NCBI RefSeq assembly: GCF_014836335.1 | Contig: NZ_JACSRA010000012.1 | Coordinates: forward strand, 1-64,000 | DNA from: Clostridium cibarium | Lineage (GTDB): Bacteria; Bacillota; Clostridia; Clostridiales; Clostridiaceae | Direction of reading: 5' to 3' | DNA length: 64,000 bases | Shown here: one piece after another, positions 37,551-46,400 of the stretch | Layout: every line of letters begins with the position of its first letter | How positions within the stretch are numbered: the stretch's first letter is position 1 | The notes under the pieces: generated by a model | Databases searched by the model: none | Told to the model about the DNA's origin: nothing | What the model saw: the letters and a program-made list of their open reading frames with translations, nothing else | Made by a program: the position numbers and the translations under genes

Positions 37551-38171
37551 TTATAAATTCCCTTTTAAATAGTTAACTGCAATAGCTGTTCTATGCTCAA
37601 GACCTGTTTTATCTAAAATACCAGTAATATAGTTTCTTATGGTTCCTTCTGATATATATAATTTTTTACTTATTTCTTTATTACTTAAGCCCTCACTTAT
37701 TGCTTTAATTATATCTATTTCCCTATCTGTAAAATCATATTTTGATATCTTAGGCTCTGAAGTTTTACCTTGTATCTTTCCTAGTATATTTTCATTCATT
37801 ACTATTGTATTGTTATAAACAGAAACTATAGAATTTGCTATTTGTTCTGGAGAGTTGTTTTTTAATATATACCCTTTAGCTCCATAACTAATAGCTTCAT
37901 TGATATAATCTTCTTCATCAAAGGTTGTAAGAACCAAGCATTTAGTATTTGTTCTTTTAGTTATTTCTTTTACAGCCTCTACACCATTAACTTCAGGCAT
38001 TCTAATATCAACTAAGGCCACATCAACTTCTTTAGATTTACATATATCAATACATTCCTGTCCGTTAGATGCTTCCCCTACTATTTCTATATCACCCTTT
38101 AATGGTATAAGTATTTTTAAACTTTCCCTAATTAGACTATCATCATCACATATTACAACTTTTATACTCAT
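37551..38171 (-). CDS. NarL/FixJ-family response regulator
   Basis: 206-aa regulator. The receiver domain (1-120) has acidic residues D9-D10-D11, phosphoacceptor Asp55 in VDIRMPE, Thr83 or 84 in VLTTFDE and Lys105 in GYILKNN. The LuxR-type HTH (about 145-203) has FTDREIDIIKAISEGLSNKEISKKLYISEGTIRNYITGI. It starts 1 bp after the kinase stop. The adjacent ABC exporter is the obvious target. Confidence 0.95.
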   Translation of the reverse strand: MSIKVVICDDDSLIRESLKILIPLKGDIEIVGEASNGQECIDICKSKEVDVALVDIRMPEVNGVEAVKEITKRTNTKCLVLTTFDEEDYINEAISYGAKGYILKNNSPEQIANSIVSVYNNTIVMNENILGKIQGKTSEPKISKYDFTDREIDIIKAISEGLSNKEISKKLYISEGTIRNYITGILDKTGLEHRTAIAVNYLKGNL

Positions 38172-38172
38172 A

Positions 38173-39276
38173 TTATTCCCCCAAGGTTATGATCATATTT
38201 ATAATAAAACCATTATTATTATCAAATTGAATTCTTCCACCAATACTTTGAATTCTTTGCTCCATTCCTCTTATCCCTAGACTCTTATTAATTGATGGAC
38301 ATCCTTTACCATCATCTTTAAACTCAATCCTAGCAAATTTATTAAACACTAAAATAGATACTTGTACATTGGAGGCAGCGGAATATTTTGCTGTATTAGT
38401 TAAAGCTTCTTTAATGTTTTCTTCTATAATAATCCAAGCATTATACCTGATTCTCTCTACATCACCAGTGATATTCAAGGTTGTTTTTATGCCAGTACTA
38501 TACTGAAACTTTAATAGTTTTTCTTTAATATCCTCTATTCCCATCACTTTTTCCTTAGGCTTAATGTTTTTTAGAACCTTACGTATTTCGTCCATGCCTT
38601 CTCTTAGGTTTTCCATGGAACTTATTAAATATTTTCTGCTAAGTTCGTTATCTTTTCCAAGAGTTTCTTTTGTGACTTCAAGCTGCATAAGAGAACTAGT
38701 TATTCTATGTCCTAAGTGATCATGAACCTTTTGTGCCATATAGTTTCTTTCTTTAAGGCTTGCCACTATGTTGTTTTGTTCTATATATCTTTCAAGATTT
38801 AGTAATCTTTGTTCCATTAAGTGACTTTCATATCTTTGTCCTCTACTAAATTCCTTTAATTCTAGCTCAGATTCTGATTGGTTCTTTATTTCAAAAAGAT
38901 ATAGATTTATTAGTATAATAAAAAACATATAGTAAAAAAAATCTTCTTTTACAAATATACTATTAACACTTATATCAAATAAGCAAACTATAGGTAAACT
39001 AAATTTAGGGCTTGCTAATTGAAATACTACTAAAGGAATAAAGAGTTCTACCCCTGTTATTTTAAAGAAGAGGGACACAATTATAACAATGGTTAATCCT
39101 CCTAATATAAGCTTTTTGTTTATTTTAATTATTTCATTTAGAATTTGAAGAATACAAATAGAAATAATAATACCTATATTAATAATAGAACTTACATCCA
39201 TATTTGTTTTTATAACATTTAAAATTATGGCAAAAATGCCTACTATTAAAAAAAGTATCGATATTTTATTCCTCAT
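38173..39276 (-). CDS. Sensor histidine kinase, HisKA_3/HPK7 type
   Basis: 367-aa kinase with an N-terminal membrane region of about five to six hydrophobic segments and little periplasmic sequence (residues 5-136), so it probably senses something in the membrane. A coiled coil (about 145-178) leads to the dimerisation box with phospho-His185 in VHDHLGHR, and an ATPase domain ending in DDGKGCPSINKSLGIRGMEQRI. It is cognate to the next regulator (1 bp gap). The gene begins 12 bp after the UvrD-LexA fusion gene. Confidence 0.94.
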   Translation of the reverse strand: MRNKISILFLIVGIFAIILNVIKTNMDVSSIINIGIIISICILQILNEIIKINKKLILGGLTIVIIVSLFFKITGVELFIPLVVFQLASPKFSLPIVCLFDISVNSIFVKEDFFYYMFFIILINLYLFEIKNQSESELELKEFSRGQRYESHLMEQRLLNLERYIEQNNIVASLKERNYMAQKVHDHLGHRITSSLMQLEVTKETLGKDNELSRKYLISSMENLREGMDEIRKVLKNIKPKEKVMGIEDIKEKLLKFQYSTGIKTTLNITGDVERIRYNAWIIIEENIKEALTNTAKYSAASNVQVSILVFNKFARIEFKDDGKGCPSINKSLGIRGMEQRIQSIGGRIQFDNNNGFIINMIITLGE

Positions 39277-39288
39277 CTAAATCCCTCT

Positions 39289-40707
39289 TTATTTCTTTTT
39301 AATAACACCTATTGCCTTACCTAAAACATAAAATTCTTGATCTTTTGTAACTTTAATAGGATCGTATTTATTATTTTCAGGCATTAGTAAAACTTCATCC
39401 TTTTCAAGTTTAATCCTTTTTAAGGTAGCACTTCCGTCTATGTTTACCGCAACTATGTCTCCATTAACTGGAGATGGATTTTGTTCTATAACAACTAAAT
39501 CTTCATCATAGATATTTGCATTTATCATGGAATCACCTTTAATCTTTAAGATGAATTTTTGATTTTGCCCCTTTACCCAAAACTTAGGTAGTGTAAATAT
39601 ATCTTCTTGAGTAGGATTAATAAGTATAGGTTCACCGGCAGCTATGTTATTAAATACTGGAACATCTTGCAAATCACTTTTATCATATTTTTCTTTTGCT
39701 TCACCAACAAAGCTAACTTCATGACCGTTATCTTCAAGGGTAAATTCGAAGTCTCTTCTATGTTTTAAATCTACAAATAAATATTTATCTTCTATTTTTT
39801 CTTCTTTTAGTAGTGATAAGCTTTCAAAACTATTAGCTTGTACATCTGTTTTGAAGTTAAATATCTTCTTTTTATCTCCAAAAATCTTTTTAGCATATAC
39901 CCTACCTTTTTTCACAAAAGAAGAATAGACATTTTCCCCCTTATCTATATCAACAGCTAAGGTTATGGTTCCATATGTCTTCTTATTATAAAGTGCAAGT
40001 AATAAGTCAAGTTCTAATTTAGAAAGCCCTTCTGCATTATCTACAAATATATGGACATATCCCTTATCAGCACTTTCATTTATATTATTTAATGCATTGA
40101 TAAGCCTGTCCTCATCATCTTCAAGATCTTTATCCCACAATGCATCATTATATAAAGCAAAAAACTTAAACATATCTTCTCTTGCTAAGGAATTTTTTCT
40201 AAGTCTTAAGGGGCCTCCCATAAGGGTCATAAAGTCTTCAGAAGAAGAAACTCTATGGTTTTTAATAAATTTTATTTCGCTTAATATAAGATGTAAGTTT
40301 TGAAGTTTTAGTTTCTTACATTTCTTAAAAATATCTAATTTTAAAATTGAATTTATTATCTCTTCTTTATCTTTTAATTTAGCAAGTTTTTTATTAGTTG
40401 AATATTTCTCTACTACTTCTTTTATGGAAAGAAATTCAGGAGCCTTATCAGTAGATAAAAGAGACATATAAGTATACTCATTTTCTTTCTTAAAGAATAC
40501 AAATCTATTTAAAAATTTATCTTTTAACTTTTCTTCCTTTTGAATAACGAGAATTTTATCATCATTTTCATAAGCAAAGTTGTTTGATAGGTTTAATATT
40601 CTATGAAGTATAGCTTCACTTTTTCCTGTATTTGATTTCCCTTTTAGTATATTTATTTCAACTGGTTTACTTTCTATAAATTTTTTTTGTATCTTTAGCA
40701 ATTTCAT
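39289..40707 (-). CDS. Fusion of degenerate UvrD-like ATPase domain with LexA/S24 self-cleaving peptidase
   Basis: 472-aa two-part protein. Residues about 1-270 resemble domain 1A of UvrD/Rep SF1 helicases: Walker A GKSNTGKS (23-30) is intact, but motif II reads VDNAEGLS (Asp223-Asn224) where UvrD has DEAQ, and motifs IV-VI of domain 2A are absent. Residues about 345-472 are a complete LexA-type S24 domain: scissile Ala357-Gly358 (NIAAGEPI, compare VTAGQPI in the LexA of this window), Ser393 in KGDSM and Lys430, spaced 37 as in LexA. No HTH is visible. It is the first gene of a series with a two-component system and an ABC exporter, and has a palindrome in its promoter. Confidence 0.85.
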   Translation of the reverse strand: MKLLKIQKKFIESKPVEINILKGKSNTGKSEAILHRILNLSNNFAYENDDKILVIQKEEKLKDKFLNRFVFFKKENEYTYMSLLSTDKAPEFLSIKEVVEKYSTNKKLAKLKDKEEIINSILKLDIFKKCKKLKLQNLHLILSEIKFIKNHRVSSSEDFMTLMGGPLRLRKNSLAREDMFKFFALYNDALWDKDLEDDEDRLINALNNINESADKGYVHIFVDNAEGLSKLELDLLLALYNKKTYGTITLAVDIDKGENVYSSFVKKGRVYAKKIFGDKKKIFNFKTDVQANSFESLSLLKEEKIEDKYLFVDLKHRRDFEFTLEDNGHEVSFVGEAKEKYDKSDLQDVPVFNNIAAGEPILINPTQEDIFTLPKFWVKGQNQKFILKIKGDSMINANIYDEDLVVIEQNPSPVNGDIVAVNIDGSATLKRIKLEKDEVLLMPENNKYDPIKVTKDQEFYVLGKAIGVIKKK

Positions 40708-40745
40708 AATTTTATACTTCCTTTATTAAATTCATGCTTATATTA

Positions 40746-40774
40746 ATAATACCCGAAAAACATTATGTTATCAA
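40746..40774 (-). promoter_or_regulatory. Promoter/operator of the UvrD-LexA fusion gene
   Basis: Minus-strand -35 TTGATA (40769-40774), 17-bp spacer, -10 TATTAT (40746-40751). An AACATTATGTT palindrome (40759-40769) lies just inside the -35. It resembles but does not match the LexA boxes at 18094-18120. Confidence 0.65.
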
Positions 40775-40910
40775 ACATTTCACAGTTTTATAGATTAAAT
40801 TTTAATAAGTTGTAGCATAATATACCATATTATTTTATAATCTTATTTGAATAACTTTTAAGGTAGCTTAAGTAAGGTTATAAAATATAATTTAACGAGG
40901 AGGTAATTTC

Positions 40911-41960
40911 ATGAAAGTATTAAGGTATATGCTTATTTTTATACCTATAAGCTTTATTTGTAAATTCTTAAATGTATCCCCGTCTATAATGTTTGTTTTA
41001 GCAGCATTATCTATAGTTCCCCTAGCAGGACTTATGGGGGAAGGAACAGAGGAGATCTCTTTTTATTCTGGTCCTAAAATAGGTGGTTTTTTAAATGCTA
41101 CATTTGGAAATGCAACAGAACTTATAATATCATTCTTTGCTTTAAAAGAAGGTCTTTTTGAAGTTGTTAAATCATCTATAGCTGGTTCCGTTATTGGAAA
41201 TGTACTATTAGTTCTTGGAGCTAGTATGCTGTTTGGTGGGTTAAAGCATAAGAGTCAAAGTTTTAATAAAAAGGTAGTTGAAGTATCTTCTAGTATGCTT
41301 CTTTTTGCAGTAGTAGGTTTATGTATACCTGCATTATTTACACATACTGTAGATCCAGAGCTTTTAAATACTAGATATGAAGGATTAAGCATATTTGTTG
41401 CTGTAGTTATGATACTAATATATATCTTAAGTTTAGTATTTTCTTTCTTTACTCATAAACATATTTATGCTAGTGCTAATGAAGAAGAGAATCACGGAAC
41501 TGCAAAGTGGTCATTAAGTAAAGCTATAGGAGTACTAATAATTTCTACTGTATTTATAGCAATTGAAAGTGAATTTTTAGTAGGTGGTATTGAATCATTA
41601 ACTGAAAGCTTAGGTCTTAGCGAATTCTTTGTTGGTATAATATTAATTCCTATAATAGGTAATGCAGCAGAACATAGTACTGCTATTATTATGGCTATGA
41701 AAAATAAGATGGATGTTGCCATAGAAATAGCTATTGGCTCTAGCTTACAAATTATTTTATTTGTAGCACCTGTATTAATATTTTTAAGTTTATTATTTAC
41801 CCCTATGAGTATAGTATTTAACGAATTCGAACTTATAGCTTTAATAGTTGCTGTTTTAATAGCTAATAGAGTTTCTAGTGATGGTGAATCTAATTGGCTT
41901 GAAGGTGTACAACTTCTTGCTGTTTATTTGATTATTGCTGCATCATTTTTTATTCTTTAA
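40911..41960 (+). CDS. Calcium/proton antiporter (CaCA/Cax family)
   Basis: 349-aa membrane exchanger with 11 or so TM segments and the two inverted alpha-repeats: GGFLNATFGNATELIISFFALKEG (about 60-85) and GIILIPIIGNAAEHSTAIIMAMK (about 242-265), which contain the Glu residues that bind Ca2+. It lowers cytoplasmic Ca2+ in exchange for H+. It starts at ATG after CGAGGAGGT and stands alone, with a terminator downstream. Confidence 0.94.
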   Translation: MKVLRYMLIFIPISFICKFLNVSPSIMFVLAALSIVPLAGLMGEGTEEISFYSGPKIGGFLNATFGNATELIISFFALKEGLFEVVKSSIAGSVIGNVLLVLGASMLFGGLKHKSQSFNKKVVEVSSSMLLFAVVGLCIPALFTHTVDPELLNTRYEGLSIFVAVVMILIYILSLVFSFFTHKHIYASANEEENHGTAKWSLSKAIGVLIISTVFIAIESEFLVGGIESLTESLGLSEFFVGIILIPIIGNAAEHSTAIIMAMKNKMDVAIEIAIGSSLQIILFVAPVLIFLSLLFTPMSIVFNEFELIALIVAVLIANRVSSDGESNWLEGVQLLAVYLIIAASFFIL

Positions 41961-41991
41961 TACTGGACAAGCAAATATTTGAGAATTAAAA

Positions 41992-42036
41992 AGAACTGTC
42001 TAAAATAAATCTAATAATTTTATTTTAGGCAGTTCT
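41992..42036. terminator. Bidirectional terminator
   Basis: 18-bp stem 41992-42009 with 42019-42036 (one G-U), between the convergent antiporter and MFS genes. Confidence 0.83.
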
Positions 42037-42059
42037 AATATTTTTGTTTCCAATTGGTT

Positions 42060-43334
42060 CTATGATTTGTTTAGCTCTAACTCCTTTTCAGGACCCTTTA
42101 GCAAACTAATTCTAAATTTTAATATAGTTATAAGTAATATTAGTGAAGCAAAAATAATACATACCCATGCTTCAAAATTATCAAATAATATTCCAAATAT
42201 CAGCTGCCCGATAGGAACAGCCGAAACACAACCGGTACTTATTACTGCACTTACTCTTCCCATCATTGTTAATGGTATTTCTTTTTGAATTATAATAGTT
42301 ACACTTATGTTTGCAATAGAAGTTATCATACCTATTATAAATCCTACTACAATTATACTTATGTATGGCACAAAGTTGCTACTAAACAAACTAGTGTATA
42401 CATCTGATGAGATTAATGCAATTAACACAGTTAACAATGATGAGCTAAAGATACTTAAAAACATAATTTTACCTGGATTAATATTTCGATTTAATTTACT
42501 AACTATAAATGGTGAAATAATCATAGATGCCATTAAAATTGATTCCATTATTCCATATTGAGAGTCAGTTATTTTTAGCACCTGTTTTCCTATATAGGTT
42601 AAACCTAAAGAAAATATTGGACTTAATGCAAAATTTAAAACTAACGCCAAAATTATTATATTAAAAACAAATGATTTTTGTTTTACAAATTTAATACCCT
42701 CAAAAAATTCTGTAATAAAAACTCTTGTATTTAATTTTTCAGATTTTATGTCTAACTTAGGAATATTTATAAACATTTCACCTATTGCAGAAAAAATAAA
42801 ACTTATAGAGTTAATAAGTAATATCCCCTCTAAACCCAAAGTGGTGAATAAAATTCCGCCAATAAGAGGAGCTATTAGATTTCCTATATTTGTTGTCAAA
42901 GAATCTAATCCATTTGCATCTACTAAATCATCTTTTTTCACAATAGATGGCAGAATTGTGCTTATTGCAGGTAAGAATATGGATGAAATTACAGATAAAA
43001 TGACTGCTAAAAAGTAAATACCTATTAATGATATTTCACCATTAAGTCTAAACATTACCCAATATATTCCTACTATAATACCAGATAACAAATCAGTATA
43101 AACTATTATTTTTTTCCTGTTAAACCAATCTGCAATTACTCCTGCTAAAGGTCCAATGACTATTCGTGGTATTATTGAAATTGCTGTTACTATAGCAAAA
43201 TTTGTAGCTGATCCGGTTAATGCTAAAACATATAGAGACAAGGCAAATGTTTGTAGTTGACTTCCTATAAGGGATATAAATTTTGCTGTTATTAGCAACA
43301 CGAGATTTCTATCTTTAAGAAGTTTTAAATTCAT
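42060..43334 (-). CDS. MFS transporter, likely exporter of the NRPS product
   Basis: 424-aa major-facilitator protein with 12 TM segments and the motif-A-type loop GVIADWFNRKKIIVYTD (about 64-80), of the MFS_3/enterobactin-exporter-like kind. It is the last gene of the NRPS gene set, 85 bp after the second synthetase on the same strand, with a GGAGG site 7 bases from the start. Its position suggests export of or self-protection from the peptide; substrate not proven. Confidence 0.88.
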   Translation of the reverse strand: MNLKLLKDRNLVLLITAKFISLIGSQLQTFALSLYVLALTGSATNFAIVTAISIIPRIVIGPLAGVIADWFNRKKIIVYTDLLSGIIVGIYWVMFRLNGEISLIGIYFLAVILSVISSIFLPAISTILPSIVKKDDLVDANGLDSLTTNIGNLIAPLIGGILFTTLGLEGILLINSISFIFSAIGEMFINIPKLDIKSEKLNTRVFITEFFEGIKFVKQKSFVFNIIILALVLNFALSPIFSLGLTYIGKQVLKITDSQYGIMESILMASMIISPFIVSKLNRNINPGKIMFLSIFSSSLLTVLIALISSDVYTSLFSSNFVPYISIIVVGFIIGMITSIANISVTIIIQKEIPLTMMGRVSAVISTGCVSAVPIGQLIFGILFDNFEAWVCIIFASLILLITILKFRISLLKGPEKELELNKS

Positions 43335-43357
43335 TTCATTTCCTCCACTAATTTATA

Positions 43358-43398
43358 GAGAAACAATATTGCTAGTTAAAGTATCAATATTGTTTCTC
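43358..43398 (-). terminator. Hairpin between NRPS and MFS genes
   Basis: 14-bp perfect stem (43358-43371 with 43385-43398), loop of 13 bases, no T-run; it may dampen or stabilise rather than stop transcription. Confidence 0.55.
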
Positions 43399-43419
43399 GA
43401 AATATTCTTCTAAACAACC

Positions 43420-46400
43420 TTAGTATTCATTTTTTAGAATATGGTCTAAGGAATTTTGCAAAAACTCTTGGATTCTTTCACTTTCTTCAAATAAGAAAGT
43501 GAAACATGTTAAATATAAATAATCACTTGAGTAATTAATAGTAAAGCCAATAGTATTCCTGTTTATCTTATTAGTATTAAAATTTTGCATTAAATCACTT
43601 ATATAATTTTTTGTTTCTACATGATCAATATCCATATTACCTAAAAAGTTTAGAATTATATTATAATTTTCTCTATCGTCAGAGAAAGTGTTTAGCAGCT
43701 CTCCGATCTTTTTATACTCATTACTTAATTTGTAATCATTAAGTAATGTTAAAAAGTTTATATTATGTTTAGATGCATATTCTAAAAGATTTTCACAATA
43801 TTTATAAGTGATAGTATTAATTTGTTCTTTATCAATTATTATAGGTATTCGATCTATACATTCACCAAAAACATCGTTAAATTTTTTATCTTCATACAAT
43901 CTTCCATAACTTATTACTTGTAGTGGTATCTTAGTTGCATTTATATAATGCATAAAAAATTCTTGTATAATTTTGCAAGCAATTTCCCAAGAGTTATTTT
44001 TAAAAATGTCTTGATAATCCTTTGGTATAGGTAATTTTGCCTTGACAAATCCGCATCTCTTGGAAACTTCACTCAATTTTTCTTCTATTTCTTTAGAATA
44101 GCTACAATAACTTTCTAATTTATAAGTATTAATTATCTCTTCTTCAGTTGAGTTTACTGGTCCCTTAGTAATCTGTTTTGAATATTCACTATATGGTTTA
44201 ACCTTCTTCAAATTGATCTCTTGACAATTTATCAATTTATTGTAATATTCTTTGATAGTACTTTGAAGAATTAAATTACTTGTTCCATCAAATATGCAAT
44301 GATTTATAGGTATATAAACTATATAATCCTTTAAGTTCTTCTTAATTATTAAAATTCTGTATAATACATTATTATAGTCATATTCTTGAGTGAAGGATTC
44401 ATAAAAAAGATCCTTAACTATTGCATCTTGTTTATTTACATCTTCTTCAGATAAATCTATATATGGGATAAATAAGTTATTGATACACTCATCATTAACT
44501 ATCTTTCTCCAGAAAATATGATCTCCTTCTTTTGATAAAATACTTCTTAAGTTATCAAAGGTTCTTATTGTATATATTATTGCTTTCTTAAGTACATCAA
44601 TATCTATATAGTTATCAAAGCCTATTGCACACAAAGAAGGGGTAGATATTGTTGTAGTTATATTCAATCTTTGAATAGCAGTTAATTCACACTTTTCGGT
44701 TTCAACATTACTAAAAGATGATTTGAATTTATCTACAAGATTACATAGAAGAAGTTTATAATCCTGATTTTTTGAAATAAGAAATTCATTTTCTTTAGAT
44801 CCATCTAAAATGTAATTTGGAAAAATGTCATTCGTTACAGAACTAGATAATAATTTTAATATTTCTTTGCAAGAATTTGATTCTAAATTATTTACATATA
44901 ATATAGAGAGTTGTTTATTATTAAGAATTTTAGTTTCTAATTTACTTTCTATACCAAAAGTCTCCATTAATAACTTTTCAACTTCTATATTATTATTGAT
45001 ATTAATTGCTTTGTCTTTATCTCTTTGCTCTAACGTACATGCTAATTCAAAAACTGTTTGATTTGTAAATAGATCATTTATATTAATATCATAATCAAGA
45101 TTTTTTAGTTGCGATACTATATTTATTGCCTTAAGTGATTGTCCGCCAATATCAAAGAAATTATCATGTAGTCCTATTTTGTTAATTTCAAGAGCTTTTT
45201 CCCAAACTTCTACAATTTCTTTTTCTGTATTAGTTGTAGGAGGTTGGTATTTTGCTCTAATTCCATTTTCTTCTTGAGGCATTGGTAAATTCTTTTTATC
45301 AACTTTACCATTTACAGTTAATGATATTTTATCAATCCGTACAAAATAGGTAGGCATCATATAACTTGGAATTCTATTCTTTAAATATTCTCTTAATTTC
45401 TTTGGATTATAATCTTTATTTGACACAAAATATGCACAAATATATTTATTATTTTCTTCCTCTATTACCGTAGCAACAGACTGAGTAATGCCATCCATTT
45501 TTAATAAATTACTTTCTATCTCTTCTAGCTCTATTCTGAAACCGCGTATTTTAACTTGATGATCTATTCTACCTAAAAATTCTATATTTCCATCTGGCAA
45601 CCATCTTGCTAAATCTCCTGTTCTATACATTCTTTCACCAGGTTCATAGAGATTATCTACAAATCTTTCATTTGTTATTTTTTCATTATTTAAGTATCCT
45701 CTAGCTAGTCCACTACCACTTATGCATAATTCGCCTGGGGCTCCAATTGGTTGAACTTGTCCATTTTTTCCTAATATATATATTCTTGTGTTATTAATAG
45801 GTTTTCCTATTGATACATTTTCTGAGGCACTATTTATTTTATATACTGTTGCACAAATACTATTCTCAGTAGGTCCATATTCATTAACAAGTTTTATATC
45901 AGGGAATCTGTTAAAATGCTCTTTTAACACTTTTTTTTGTAAACTTTCTCCAGCTACAGTTACTTTCTTTAAAGCAGTTATTCCTTCTAAACCAGTTCCT
46001 AAAAGTGTTCCGTAAAATGCTGGTGAGATTAGAAGACTTGTGACCTTTTCTTTTAACATAATTTCTTTTAAATATTTAACATTTAAAAGATTATTTTTAC
46101 TTATTAAAATTAATTTAGCCCCTGAAATAAGTGCAGTAAATATATCTCCTACTGAACCATCGAAACAATATGCCATTATTTGCAGTACTGCATCATTTTT
46201 ATTAAAGTTGTGATAACTACATCTCCATAATAAAGTATTTAAAATACTTCTATGTTCTATTAAAGTTCCTTTTGGTTTCCCTGTAGTTCCAGAAGTATAT
46301 ATTACATATGCCAAATTATTTGACTTTGTAATATTTTTTATATTCCTACAATCGTTAGAGTATGCACTTTCTTTGGTAATATCTATAATCTCACCTTCAA

